From: Bradyrhizobium aeschynomenes
Lineage (GTDB): Bacteria > Pseudomonadota > Alphaproteobacteria > Rhizobiales > Xanthobacteraceae
NCBI RefSeq assembly: GCF_013178945.1
Contig: NZ_JABFDM010000001.1
Location: forward strand, 930,001-994,000
Length of the DNA: 64,000 bases
Reading direction: 5' to 3'
The translations under genes and the position numbers were made by a program. Position 1 is the first letter of the stretch. Every line of letters starts with the position of its first letter. Below are positions 10,248 through 18,721 of this stretch, piece by piece. The notes beneath the pieces are model-generated. The model had not been told where the DNA came from, did no database searches, and worked only from the letters and a program-made list of their open reading frames with translations.

Positions 10248-11215
10248 CCATCAAGGTGCTTCATCCGGGCCTGTCGACGACCGTGCAGGACCTCGGCCGC
10301 CCCGGCTATTTCCATCTCGGCATTCCCGTCGGCGGCGCGATGGATCGGCTCGCCTTGCGCGCCGCGAACCTGCTGGTCGGCAATGACGAAGGCGCTGCAT
10401 GCCTCGAAGCCGTGTTCATCGGGCCGCAGTTGGAATTCACCGCGCCGGCGCGCATCGCCGTCACTGGCGCCGAGATGCCGATCAAGCTCGACGGCGTCGA
10501 GCAGCCGGGCTGGACAGCGCTCGAGGTCAAGGCCGGACAGGTGCTCAGCTTCGACTATCTGAAGAGCGGCGCGCGCATCATCATCGCGGTCTCAGGCGGC
10601 ATCGATGTGCCGCTCGCGCTCGGCAGCCGCTCGACCTATCCGATCGGCGCGCTCGGCGGCTTCAAGGGCCGCGCGATCGCGGCCGGCGATGAATTGCCGG
10701 TCGGTGCCGCCAGCAGCAGCAAGGCTGGCTTGAGCGTGCGGGACGCACTGCGCCGCAAGCCGGGCCACCCGGCCGAGCTGCGCGTGCTGCCGGGGCTCTA
10801 TTGGCATCGCATCCTGCCGGAGTCGCAAGCCAGCTTCTTCGCCGACCAGTGGAAGGTCGCGCCGGAGGCCGACCGCATGGGCTATCGCTTCCGCGGCGGC
10901 CAGGCGCTGAAATTCGTCGAGCGCGAGCAGCCCTTCGGGGCCGGCTCCGATCCCTCCAACATCGTCGACAGCTGCTATCCCTACGGCTCGATCCAGGTGC
11001 CCGGCGGCAAGGAGCCGATCATCCTGCATCGCGATGCCGTCTCCGGCGGCGGCTACTTCATGGTCGGCACGGTCATCTCGGCCGACATGGACCTGATCGG
11101 CCAATTGCAGCCGAACATGCCGACGCGTTTCGTCGAGATCGACATGGATGGCGCGCTCGCCGCGCGCGCCGATCGCAAAGCTCTTCTGCAGAAGATCCGG
11201 GAGGCATTGGCCTGA
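10244..11215 (+). CDS. pxpC: 5-oxoprolinase subunit C / KipA-like biotin-dependent carboxyltransferase
   Basis: Allophanate-hydrolase-subunit-2/KipA family, 323 residues. The N-terminus KVLHPGLSTTVQDLGRPGYFHLGIPVGGAMD is diagnostic, as is GYRFRGGQALKF followed by SNIVDSCYPYGSIQVPGGKEPI in the C-terminal half. It partners PxpB; together they equal the carboxyltransferase domain of urea carboxylase. The start overlaps the pxpB stop by four bases. It is the last gene of the tightly coupled enzymatic block; 63 bases separate it from the transporter genes. Confidence 0.9.
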   Translation: MTIKVLHPGLSTTVQDLGRPGYFHLGIPVGGAMDRLALRAANLLVGNDEGAACLEAVFIGPQLEFTAPARIAVTGAEMPIKLDGVEQPGWTALEVKAGQVLSFDYLKSGARIIIAVSGGIDVPLALGSRSTYPIGALGGFKGRAIAAGDELPVGAASSSKAGLSVRDALRRKPGHPAELRVLPGLYWHRILPESQASFFADQWKVAPEADRMGYRFRGGQALKFVEREQPFGAGSDPSNIVDSCYPYGSIQVPGGKEPIILHRDAVSGGGYFMVGTVISADMDLIGQLQPNMPTRFVEIDMDGALAARADRKALLQKIREALA

Positions 11216-11278
11216 TCGCATTTCGGTGCGGCGGGCCTGTGCCGCGTTTCCAAGACTGAATGACAAAGGGGTAGTTCA

Positions 11279-12340
11279 ATGAAGAGTTTGGTTCGTGTTC
11301 TGCTGGCGTCCTCTGCGCTGGTGCTGTCGGCCGGCGCCCATGCCGCCGACTGGTTTCCCTACGATGCATCGAAGATCGATCCGCCGTTCGCGGCTGACGG
11401 CAAGCCGTGGGATGTGAAATACGTGCCCTTGGAGAAGGCCTCCAAGCCGTGGAAGCTGTGCGTCTCGTTCCCGCACATGAAGGACGCCTATTGGCTCGGC
11501 GTCGACTATGGCGTCGCGGAGGAGGCCAAGCGCCTCGGCGTCAAGATGAACCTGGTCGAGGCCGGCGGCTACACCGAACTGAACAAGCAGATCTCGCAGA
11601 TCGAGGACTGCGTCGCGTCAGGCACTGACGCGGTCATCATCGGCGCGATCTCGGCCGATGGCTTGAACAAGGTAATCGGCGAAATCGTCAAGAAGAAGAT
11701 CCCGGTGATCGACCTCGTCAACGGCATCTCTTCGCCGGATATTTCGGCGAAGTCGCTGGTGTCGTTCTACACGATGGGCGCGGAGACCGGCAGCTATCTG
11801 GCCAAGAAGCATCCGGCCGGCACGCCCGAGGTCGTGGTCGGCTGGTTCCCGGGTCCGGCCGGCGCCGGCTGGGTCGAGGCCGCCAACAAGGGCTTCATGG
11901 ACGCGGTGAAAGGCTCGGCGATCAAGGTGCTGGAGCCGAAATATGGCGACACCGGCAAGGAGGTGCAGGCCAAGCTGGTCGAGGACGCGCTGCAGGCCGC
12001 GCCGAACATCCGCTACGTCGCCGGCACGGCGGTCACCGCCGAGGCTGCGCAGGGCCTGATCCGCGAGCGCGGCTTGAAGGGCAAGGTCGACCTGCTCGCC
12101 TTCTACATGACGCCCGGCGTCTATGAGGGTATCAAGCGCGGCCTGATCATGGCAGCGCCCGCCGACTCCATGGTCATCCAGGGCCGCATCGCGGTCGACC
12201 AGGCCGTGCGCATCCTCGAAGGCAAGGAGGTCGTCAAGCACGTCGGCCCGAAGATCTTCGTGGTCGACTCCGCCAACATCGGCAAGGTGCCGCCGGCGAA
12301 CATCCTTCCCCCGGACGGCTTCAAACCCGTCTTCAACTAA
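11279..12340 (+). CDS. TorT-like periplasmic sugar-type binding protein
   Basis: Periplasmic substrate-binding protein of the ribose-binding (type I) fold, 353 residues. A Sec signal peptide ends at AGAHAA near residue 22. The DWFPYDASKIDPPF start, YWLGVDYGVAEEAKRLGV and TDAVIIGAISADGLN blocks resemble TorT, the periplasmic TMAO-sensing protein, as far as I recall. Here it stands with an RbsA-type ATPase and RbsC-type permease, so it is more likely the receptor of an ABC importer than of a sensor kinase. An AAGGGG ribosome site precedes the ATG. The substrate is unresolved: sugar, or the amide handled by the upstream enzymes. Confidence 0.85.
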   Translation: MKSLVRVLLASSALVLSAGAHAADWFPYDASKIDPPFAADGKPWDVKYVPLEKASKPWKLCVSFPHMKDAYWLGVDYGVAEEAKRLGVKMNLVEAGGYTELNKQISQIEDCVASGTDAVIIGAISADGLNKVIGEIVKKKIPVIDLVNGISSPDISAKSLVSFYTMGAETGSYLAKKHPAGTPEVVVGWFPGPAGAGWVEAANKGFMDAVKGSAIKVLEPKYGDTGKEVQAKLVEDALQAAPNIRYVAGTAVTAEAAQGLIRERGLKGKVDLLAFYMTPGVYEGIKRGLIMAAPADSMVIQGRIAVDQAVRILEGKEVVKHVGPKIFVVDSANIGKVPPANILPPDGFKPVFN

Positions 12341-12351
12341 GCGGGGAAAAA

Positions 12352-12395
12352 GATGCGGCTCTGCCTCTGTGCCCTGACGGGGGCAGGGCCGCATC
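12352..12395 (+). promoter_or_regulatory. Intercistronic hairpin between binding-protein and ATPase genes
   Basis: Arms GATGCGGC (12352-12359) and GCCGCATC (12388-12395) pair, and inner arms CTGCC and GGCAG extend the stem. No T-run follows. Such hairpins after binding-protein genes commonly protect the upstream message or attenuate transcription so that the receptor is made in excess. Function is inferred. Confidence 0.6.
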
Positions 12396-12408
12396 GCAAG
12401 GGAGGCCG

Positions 12409-13929
12409 ATGATGGGTAGCCTAGCTGCACCGCTGGTCGAGATGGTCGGGATCTCCAAGGAGTTTCCCGGCGTCAAGGCGCTGAATGGTGTCCATCTCAA
12501 GGTCGAGCGCGGCGAGGTGCACGTGCTGTTCGGCGAGAACGGCGCCGGCAAGTCGACCTTGATCTCGATTCTCTCCGGTGTCTTCCGGCCGACCTCCGGC
12601 GCGATCCGCATCGCGGGAAACGAGGTGAGCTTTCATTCGGTGCACGACGCGGCCAAGGCCGGCATCGGCACCGTGTTCCAGGAATTCTCGCTGGTGCCCA
12701 CCTTGCCGGTGTTCGAGAATCTGTATCTCGGCCGCGAGCTGATGCGAGGGCCGCTGACGGATCGCCGCGCCATGCTGGCTGGCGCGCGAAAACTGTTTGC
12801 CGAGCTCGATTTCGATATCGACGTCACACGTCCGGCGTCCAGCCTGTCGCGCGCGCAGCAGCAGATGGTGGAGATCGCCAAGGCTTTCCTGTCGAATGCC
12901 CGCGTGCTCATCCTCGACGAGCCGACGGCCTCGCTCACCGAGCGCGAGACCGAGCGCCTGTTCGGCTTCATCGGCAAGGCGGCCGCCTCCGGCGTCGGCA
13001 TCATCTACATCTCGCACCGGATCCAGGAATTCCAGAAAATTGCCGACCGTATCTCGGTTCTGCGCGACGGTCGCCTGATCGCGACCGTGCCGGCGCGTGG
13101 CACCTCCGAGCCCGAGCTGATCGAGCTGATGACGGGGCGCGCGGTCGATCAGGTCTATCCGAAGATCGCCCATCGTACCGATGGCGCCGTGGTCATGACG
13201 CTGCAGGGCATCCGCACCGCAGGCGTCCATGGCGCAAGCCTTGAGGTCCGCGCCGGCGAGGTGCTCGGCTGCGCCGGCCTCGTCGGCAGCGGCAAGTCGA
13301 GGATCTGGCGCGCGGCGATGGGGCTGCAGCCGTTGCAGGCTGGCAAGATCACGCTGAAGGGCCGCGACATCACCGGCGCCTCGACGCGCGCGCTGCTCGA
13401 GGACGGCGTGTTCTTCCTGCCGTCCGACCGCAAGAGCGAGGGGCTGCAGATGACCGCGAGCGCGCGAGCCAATATCGAGCTCAGTCTGCTCGATCGCGCC
13501 GATTTCGCCGGTCCGCTCGGCTTGGTGCGGCCGCGGCGCAGCGGAGCGCTGACGGACGCGATCGGCGACAAGGTCGGCATTGCCAAGTCCGCCATGGATC
13601 GCGCGGTGTCGAAGCTCTCCGGCGGCAACCAGCAGAAGGTGCTGTTCGGCAAAGGCTTCGGTGACGACCGCGACGTCTATATCCTCGACGAGCCGACCGT
13701 CGGCGTCGACATGGGCACGCGCATGGCGCTGTATCAGCTGATCAAGGACATCGCGGAGGCGGGCAAGGCCGTGGTCGTGATCTCCTCGGACCTGCCCGAG
13801 GTGATGAACCTGTCGCATCGGCTTTTGGTGTTCGCCAAGGGCCGCATCGCGGCCGAGCTGTCAGGCGCGGCGATCACCGAAGAGAACGTCTTGAAACATT
13901 TCTTTGCCGAAACGGAGAGCGCGGCGTGA
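12409..13929 (+). CDS. RbsA-type sugar ABC transporter ATP-binding protein
   Basis: Double-ATPase protein (506 residues) of the ribose/xylose importer class. The first domain has Walker A GENGAGKST (42-50), signature SLSRAQQQM near 145 and ILDEPTAS near 168. The second has GLVGSGKS near 290, LSGGNQQKVLFGKG near 402 and YILDEPTVGVD near 424. The second Walker A keeps the lysine that many RbsA proteins have lost. ATG codons at 12409 and 12412 are both possible; AAGGGAGG lies upstream. The stop overlaps the permease gene by four bases. Confidence 0.92.
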   Translation: MMGSLAAPLVEMVGISKEFPGVKALNGVHLKVERGEVHVLFGENGAGKSTLISILSGVFRPTSGAIRIAGNEVSFHSVHDAAKAGIGTVFQEFSLVPTLPVFENLYLGRELMRGPLTDRRAMLAGARKLFAELDFDIDVTRPASSLSRAQQQMVEIAKAFLSNARVLILDEPTASLTERETERLFGFIGKAAASGVGIIYISHRIQEFQKIADRISVLRDGRLIATVPARGTSEPELIELMTGRAVDQVYPKIAHRTDGAVVMTLQGIRTAGVHGASLEVRAGEVLGCAGLVGSGKSRIWRAAMGLQPLQAGKITLKGRDITGASTRALLEDGVFFLPSDRKSEGLQMTASARANIELSLLDRADFAGPLGLVRPRRSGALTDAIGDKVGIAKSAMDRAVSKLSGGNQQKVLFGKGFGDDRDVYILDEPTVGVDMGTRMALYQLIKDIAEAGKAVVVISSDLPEVMNLSHRLLVFAKGRIAAELSGAAITEENVLKHFFAETESAA

Positions 13930-14972
13930 GCATGCCAACGACGACAATTGCCGAGGACACGGCCGCGCCACGCCGCGCCAATGCGGTGCTCACGGGCCTG
14001 CGCGCGCTGTTCCTGCGTGTCGGTGTGCTGCCGTTCTTCCTGGTCGCCACCCTGATCGCGTTCTCGCTGGTGTCCAAGGAATTTTTGGCGCTGCAGAACC
14101 TGACCAACGTCGCGCGGCAGTCGGTCTACCTGATCCTGGTCTCGCTCGGTCAGATGCTGGCGCTGGTCACCGGCGGCTTCGACCTCTCGGTCGGCACGGC
14201 CATCGCGCTGACATCTGTGGTCTCGGCGCTCGCGATGGTGACGCTGTCGCATATGCTACCGCCGGACATGCTGTGGCTGGTGATCGTGCTCGGCTGCTGC
14301 GCCGGGCTTGCGGCGGCGCTCGTCATCGGCAGCATCAACGGGCTTGGAATTGCCGTGTTCGGCGTCTCGCCCTTCATCATGACGCTGGGCGTGCAGTCGG
14401 TCGGCGCCGGCATCGCGCTGTTCCTGACCGGCGGCGTGCCGGTGTCCGGCGTGCCCTATGAGTTCGGCGACGTCCTCGGCTTCGGACGTGTGTTCGACAT
14501 TCCGGTCCCCGTGCTGGTCGCCGTGGTGGCGGCCAGCACGATCTGGCTGGTGATGAACCGCACTCGGCTCGGCAAGCACATTCAGGCGGTCGGCGGCAAC
14601 GCCAAGGCGGCCCGGCTGTCCGGCGTCAACACCACGAAGGTGCTGTTCATCGCCTATGCGCTATGCGCGCTGCTGGCTTCCGTCGCGGGCCTGCTGCTGA
14701 CCGCCCGCGTCGGCTCCGGTGAGACCAATCTCGGCGGCACCATCGCGCTGGAGTCGATCGCGGCCTGCGTCATCGCCGGCGTGTCGCTGCATGGCGGCAT
14801 CGGCCGGGTCGAGAACGTCGTGCTTGGTGGCTTCTTCATCGTGCTCTTGCAGAACGGCATGAACATCGCGCAGATCGGCTCCTACATGCAGATGGTGCTG
14901 CTCGGCTCGCTGCTGGTGCTCGCCGTCATCCTCGATCAGGTCCGATACCGGCTGCTCGTGGGGGAGCGGTGA
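13926..14972 (+). CDS. RbsC-type ABC transporter permease
   Basis: Polytopic inner-membrane permease of 348 residues with about 8-10 hydrophobic segments. LVTGGFDLSVG (near 78), INGLGIAVFGVSPFIMTLG and GRVENVVLGGFFIVLLQNGMN-type segments are characteristic of the ribose-type BPD_transp_2 family. The cytoplasmic GGNAKAARLSGVN loop near 220 is the ATPase-coupling region. It is coupled to the ATPase gene and completes the importer with the TorT-like receptor. Confidence 0.92.
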   Translation: MSMPTTTIAEDTAAPRRANAVLTGLRALFLRVGVLPFFLVATLIAFSLVSKEFLALQNLTNVARQSVYLILVSLGQMLALVTGGFDLSVGTAIALTSVVSALAMVTLSHMLPPDMLWLVIVLGCCAGLAAALVIGSINGLGIAVFGVSPFIMTLGVQSVGAGIALFLTGGVPVSGVPYEFGDVLGFGRVFDIPVPVLVAVVAASTIWLVMNRTRLGKHIQAVGGNAKAARLSGVNTTKVLFIAYALCALLASVAGLLLTARVGSGETNLGGTIALESIAACVIAGVSLHGGIGRVENVVLGGFFIVLLQNGMNIAQIGSYMQMVLLGSLLVLAVILDQVRYRLLVGER

Positions 14973-15044
14973 TCGCAGGCCTCTGGACGTTGGCGCCGCA
15001 ATCCGGCATCACCTCGTGCGCTTTTGCGACCTGGGCGGTGACCG

Positions 15045-15926
15045 ATGAGCGACGACCTTCACACGATCAGCGCAGGCGGCATCACTGCGACGATCAAGGC
15101 CGATGGTGCCGAGCTGTGCTCGCTGAAGACGGCCAATGATCTGGAGTTGCTCTGGCAGGCCGGCGCTGCGTGGCCGCGTCATGCGCCCTGGCTGTTTCCG
15201 ATCGTCGGCCGGCTCAAGAATGACCAGCTCCACCACGGCGGCCGAACCTATCCGATGACGCAGCATGGCTTTGCGCGTGACCTGCGCTTCACGTGGTTGG
15301 AGCGCGGCGCGGAGGCCTGCGTACTGCAACTGACCGATAACCAGACGACGCAAGCGCGCTATCCCTTCGCCTTCCGCCTGACGTTGAGCTACCGGATCAC
15401 CGCCGATGCGCTCGACATGGTGGTCGGGATCGCCAACCCCGGCGCGGAGGTGCTGCCGCCCTCGTTCGGCGCACATCCCGCCTTCAACTGGCCGTTGCTC
15501 CCGGGTGAGCCGAAAGACAGCTATCGCCTGGTCTTTGCCGAACCCGAGCCGGCACCGGTCCGGCGCCTGACCGGTGGCTTGCTGTGCGAGCGGCCGGAGC
15601 GCTCGCCGATCGAAGGGCGCGTGCTGTCGTTGAACGAACGCCTTTTCGAGAACGATGCCGTGATCCTGGATCAGCCCTTGAGCCGCTCGGTTCGCCTGGT
15701 CGGGAGCAGGGGACCGGCCCTCGACATCAGCTGGGACGGTTTCCGCGAGCTCGGCATTTGGTCGAAGCCGGGCGGCGCGCCGTTCCTGTGCATCGAGCCT
15801 TGGCGCGGATTTGCGAGCCCGCTCGATTTTGATGCGGAGTTCGTGGCCAAGCCTGGCATTATGCATATCGCAACGGGAGCAGCTGAGACGCTGCGTTGCC
15901 GCATCGAGATCCAATCGTCCGATTAG
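15045..15926 (+). CDS. Aldose 1-epimerase family protein
   Basis: 293-residue protein of the galactose-mutarotase-like fold (LacX/YeaD-like subgroup). Recognisable features are LLWQAGAAWPRHAPWLFPIVGRL near 35, MTQHGFARDL near 66 with the conserved histidine, and FGAHPAFNWPL near 142. The enzyme would interconvert sugar anomers. It follows the permease gene by 72 bases on the same strand and may be the last gene of the operon. Its presence favours a carbohydrate substrate for the Rbs-type importer. The start ATG at 15045 has a weak GGGCGGTGA upstream. Confidence 0.83.
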   Translation: MSDDLHTISAGGITATIKADGAELCSLKTANDLELLWQAGAAWPRHAPWLFPIVGRLKNDQLHHGGRTYPMTQHGFARDLRFTWLERGAEACVLQLTDNQTTQARYPFAFRLTLSYRITADALDMVVGIANPGAEVLPPSFGAHPAFNWPLLPGEPKDSYRLVFAEPEPAPVRRLTGGLLCERPERSPIEGRVLSLNERLFENDAVILDQPLSRSVRLVGSRGPALDISWDGFRELGIWSKPGGAPFLCIEPWRGFASPLDFDAEFVAKPGIMHIATGAAETLRCRIEIQSSD

Positions 15927-16230
15927 TATGACTTATGTCGCAAGCGCCCGTTTGCGTGCACAGCGGTAACCGTGACTCGCAGTTTAAGGCCTGGAAAAGG
16001 CGACGCCGCGACCTACATCAGAGACGGCGGCGGAACTTTGGATATGATGCGTCGAACGACCGGCGGTTGTTGGGCTTTTTTCTCCTAACCGATAACGGGC
16101 GATCAACGAACATCACGGTGCGGGTCAAAGCGCTGAGCGCTTGCGGCGGTCGGCGTTGCAATCCGTGTCGCCAGGGGATCTCGCAGCAGGGGCGCGCAAT
16201 TGAGGTTGCGTGGGAAGACGGGAGGACGGG
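15927..16230. other. Intergenic region, no gene recognised
   Basis: About 300 bases without a convincing reading frame. A small palindrome AGCGCTGAGCGCT lies near 16131-16143. GGGAGGACGGG just before 16231 is the ribosome site of the next gene. Nothing else stands out. Confidence 0.5.
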
Positions 16231-16650
16231 ATGGTCTTGAGAGCGTTCATCGGCACGGTCACTTGCGCCGTGTTGCTCACGGGAACGGAATCCATCGCAG
16301 GTACCTATCAGCCGGGTGACTTCCTCCGGCTCGACTTGTCGAAGGCCGTCTTGTCGCCGGAGCCTCTTGGACCCGAGGCGCATTTCGAGCCCGTTCCTAT
16401 CGAGGCTCGGACCGACCGGCCAACTGTCGCGTCCCGGCTGCCGGTGGATTCGGATATCACCGCGATCGTCCCGCATGCCAACCTCGCCCGCCGGCCTCAT
16501 GCCGCACGGACGGCGGAGCGGCCGCGCGGCGCGGCCCGCAACCGGCTCGCGCAGCGGCGCGGCAATCCGCTGGATGCGCAGGCGATGGACACGCGGATTC
16601 AGACCTGGCCTTGCCGGCCGGGAAACGGCGGAATCTGCGGCTGGCGTTGA
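16231..16650 (+). CDS. Small secreted protein of unknown function
   Basis: 139 residues if translation starts at ATG 16231, preceded by GGGAGGACGGG. The N-terminus (VLRAFIGTVTCAVLLTGTESIAG) reads as a Sec signal peptide. The mature part is basic and Pro/Arg-rich, with a C-terminal two-cysteine tail (TWPCRPGNGGICGWR) that could form a disulfide in the periplasm. I recognise no domain. Similar Arg-rich small secreted proteins occur in Bradyrhizobium by memory. It stands alone between an epimerase gene and an aldo/keto reductase. Confidence 0.6.
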   Translation: MVLRAFIGTVTCAVLLTGTESIAGTYQPGDFLRLDLSKAVLSPEPLGPEAHFEPVPIEARTDRPTVASRLPVDSDITAIVPHANLARRPHAARTAERPRGAARNRLAQRRGNPLDAQAMDTRIQTWPCRPGNGGICGWR

Positions 16651-16834
16651 GCCGGATGCTGGTCCTCCAAGACGGAACCAATCTCCCGATATCTTGATTG
16701 AGGTCGGATGCCGGCCCGCTTGAACTGCCAAGCGCCGCGCAGGCAAGCTGAGCCGATCCCGCCAAGGTCTTGATGTTCCGAGGCTGCCGCCAGCATCCGC
16801 TCGGCCGCCGGTTGGTGCGTCTCCAGGAGAAGTC

Positions 16835-17656
16835 ATGAACGTCATTGAAACGCAGGGTATCCGTCTGCCGAAGCTCGGCCTCGGCACGTTTCGCATGCAG
16901 GGCACGGTATGCCGCGAGGCCGTCGAGAGCGCGCTCGCGCTCGGTTATCGTCACATCGACACCGCCGAGATGTACGCCAACGAGGATGCGATCGGCGCGG
17001 CGCTCGCCGCGGCGTCGGTGGCTCGGGAGGAATTGCATGTCACGACAAAGGTCTGGCCGGAGAATCTCGCCCCGGACTCGATCCGCCGCGCGTTCGACAC
17101 GAGCTTGAAGAAGCTCAGGCTGGACTTCGTCGATCTCTATCTCATCCATTGGCCGGCCAAGGGAATGAATCTTCCGGCCGCGCTGGACACGCTGCTGAAG
17201 CTGAAGGAGGAGCGCCGCACCCGTGCCATCGGCGTCGCCAACTTCACGGTCGCGCTGCTGAAGCAGGCCGTCGAGGACATCCAGGCGCCGCTCGCCTGCA
17301 ATCAAGTCGAGTATCACGTGATGCTCGATCAATCGAAGCTGATGGCCTACATGAAGAGCCGATCGATTCCCCTTGTTGCCTATTGTCCGCTCGCGCAGGG
17401 GAGGGCCGCCGCCGACGAGACGCTGGCGTCGATCGGCCGAAAGCACGATGCGAGCGCCGCCCAGGTGGCGTTGAAGTGGCTGTTGGATCAGGACGGCGTG
17501 GCGGCAATCCCCAAGGCAGGGCGCAAGGAAAGCCAACAGGCCAATTGGGATGCGATGAAGCTTCAGCTCGATGATGACGATCGCGCGGCCATTGCGGCCC
17601 TTCCGAAGGACAGGCGCTTCGTCAATCCGGGCTTCGCGCCGGACTGGGATCGCTGA
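16835..17656 (+). CDS. Aldo/keto reductase
   Basis: NADPH-dependent carbonyl reductase of the AKR5-like (2,5-diketogluconate reductase) group, 273 residues. The catalytic tetrad is visible: D42, Y47 (IDTAEMYANE), K72 (TTKVWPENL) and H105 (LYLIHWPAKG). NQVEYHVMLDQ and VAYCPLAQGRA are usual core motifs. Here the C-terminal cofactor segment reads IPKAGRKESQQANWDAMKL, close to the family IPKSxxxxRxxxN pattern. CAGGAGAAGTC precedes the ATG. It is monocistronic and ends before a bidirectional terminator. Confidence 0.92.
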   Translation: MNVIETQGIRLPKLGLGTFRMQGTVCREAVESALALGYRHIDTAEMYANEDAIGAALAAASVAREELHVTTKVWPENLAPDSIRRAFDTSLKKLRLDFVDLYLIHWPAKGMNLPAALDTLLKLKEERRTRAIGVANFTVALLKQAVEDIQAPLACNQVEYHVMLDQSKLMAYMKSRSIPLVAYCPLAQGRAAADETLASIGRKHDASAAQVALKWLLDQDGVAAIPKAGRKESQQANWDAMKLQLDDDDRAAIAALPKDRRFVNPGFAPDWDR

Positions 17657-17688
17657 CGTCGGCAGAGCATGTGCTGCGATCAACAGAA

Positions 17689-17712
17689 AAATGGCCCCAT
17701 GCGGGGCCATTT
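17689..17712. terminator. Bidirectional rho-independent terminator
   Basis: AAATGGCCCC / GGGGCCATTT form a 10-bp stem with a 4-base loop, A-rich on the left and T-rich on the right. It lies between the convergent aldo/keto reductase gene and the small His-rich gene, so it can serve both. Confidence 0.85.
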
Positions 17713-17730
17713 CCTTGTCTGCGCAGCAGA

Positions 17731-17952
17731 TCAGTAGCGCTTGATCACCACCGTGCGGTCGTGGTGGCGGTGATACGGACGGACGTAGCGGGGAACGACG
17801 TGGCGATGCACGCGGTACTCGGCGCGCGAGCGATCCCAGCCGTGATGGTGGTGGCCGCCGCGCTTGATAATGACGGTCTCAGCGTTGGCGATCGACGGCA
17901 CCGCCAGCGCGATGACCGAGAGCGAGGCGAGTGCAAGAGCGAGCTTCTTCAT
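17731..17952 (-). CDS. Small secreted His/Arg-rich protein
   Basis: 73 residues from ATG 17952, with GGAGGAC a few bases upstream. Residues 1-23 (MKKLALALASLSVIALAVPS start) are a clear Sec signal peptide ending near ANA/ET. The mature peptide is short and rich in His, Arg and Tyr (GGHHHHGWDR, YHRHHDR). It begins VIIKRGG and ends VVIKRY, a symmetrical pair of VIIKR/VVIKR segments. Such peptides may bind metal or nucleic acid in the periplasm, but this is inference. No family assigned. Confidence 0.7.
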   Translation of the reverse strand: MKKLALALASLSVIALAVPSIANAETVIIKRGGHHHHGWDRSRAEYRVHRHVVPRYVRPYHRHHDRTVVIKRY

Positions 17953-18096
17953 GTTGTCCTCCAGGATGAATTGCGCGAGGTCAACTTGAAGTGTGCAAGA
18001 ACGTTCCGCAGGAACTTCTACGAAGTTGCTGAATGTACGTTCAGATTTCGTTTGAGGCACGAGCGCCGTGCTGGCCTGGCGCGACTTTTGTCCCGG

Positions 18097-18546
18097 TCAG
18101 TCGCACTTTCTGAGAGCCGGAGTCGGCCTGCCATTGGCGACGAACCGCGCCTCGCGAATGGTGTAGCTGCCGTCCTCGCCGCGATTGAACAGCGAGCGAA
18201 TGCCGCCGTCCGATGTCCTCACGATGCCGTTCTCGCGCGTCTGCCGCGCCTTCGGCAGCACGATCGAGAGCACCAGAGTCTGGTCGGGCTCGATGCGCGC
18301 GCTGGCCACCTCGTTGATGTCGGACGGATCATGATCGCGGCGATAGATCAGCTGGCCATCGGACGTGACTTCGTAGGAGATGATGGCGCCGCGGCCCTTG
18401 ACGGCCGGCGCGCTGCAATCGGCCGCCCAGGTCCCGATCAAGCCCCAAGCCCGCGCGGCGTCGACGGCATCATCGGCCGAAGCAGCGGACGCGAATGATG
18501 ATGCGAGGAGGATGATCGCAAGGAGCGGGCGGAAGATCGATGTCAT
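18097..18546 (-). CDS. Secreted hypothetical protein
   Basis: 149 residues from ATG 18546, with a signal peptide (FRPLLAIILLASSFASAASA). The mature domain reads as one small beta-rich unit: GLIGTWAADCSAP, ISYEVTSDGQLIYRRDHD, TLVLSIVLPKARQTREN and a C-terminal Cys (ALRKCD) likely paired with the early Cys. The GTWAxDC opening is reminiscent of lipocalin-like or DUF-type periplasmic proteins, but I cannot name a family. It stands alone, head to tail with the small His-rich gene. Confidence 0.72.
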   Translation of the reverse strand: MTSIFRPLLAIILLASSFASAASADDAVDAARAWGLIGTWAADCSAPAVKGRGAIISYEVTSDGQLIYRRDHDPSDINEVASARIEPDQTLVLSIVLPKARQTRENGIVRTSDGGIRSLFNRGEDGSYTIREARFVANGRPTPALRKCD

Positions 18547-18721
18547 GCGGTCTCGCGGAGATGACTGCCGGGACATCTTAATGCACTGCGTCAACTGCGC
18601 AACGTCAGACCTGAGCTGGAACGGTTGACACAAAGTCTCAATCTTTTCCAGCCGGCCTTGCTGGACCAGAGGGCGAGGCGCATGCTCTCGGCAACTACAA
18701 ACAAGCTTGGGGAGGCTGAAC

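Noticed and set aside
12421..13818. Long open frame of 465 residues on the minus strand
   Set aside because: It lies opposite the RbsA gene, which has clear Walker and signature motifs. The minus-strand protein is His/Asp/Arg-rich with no domain, a usual effect of GC-biased codons.
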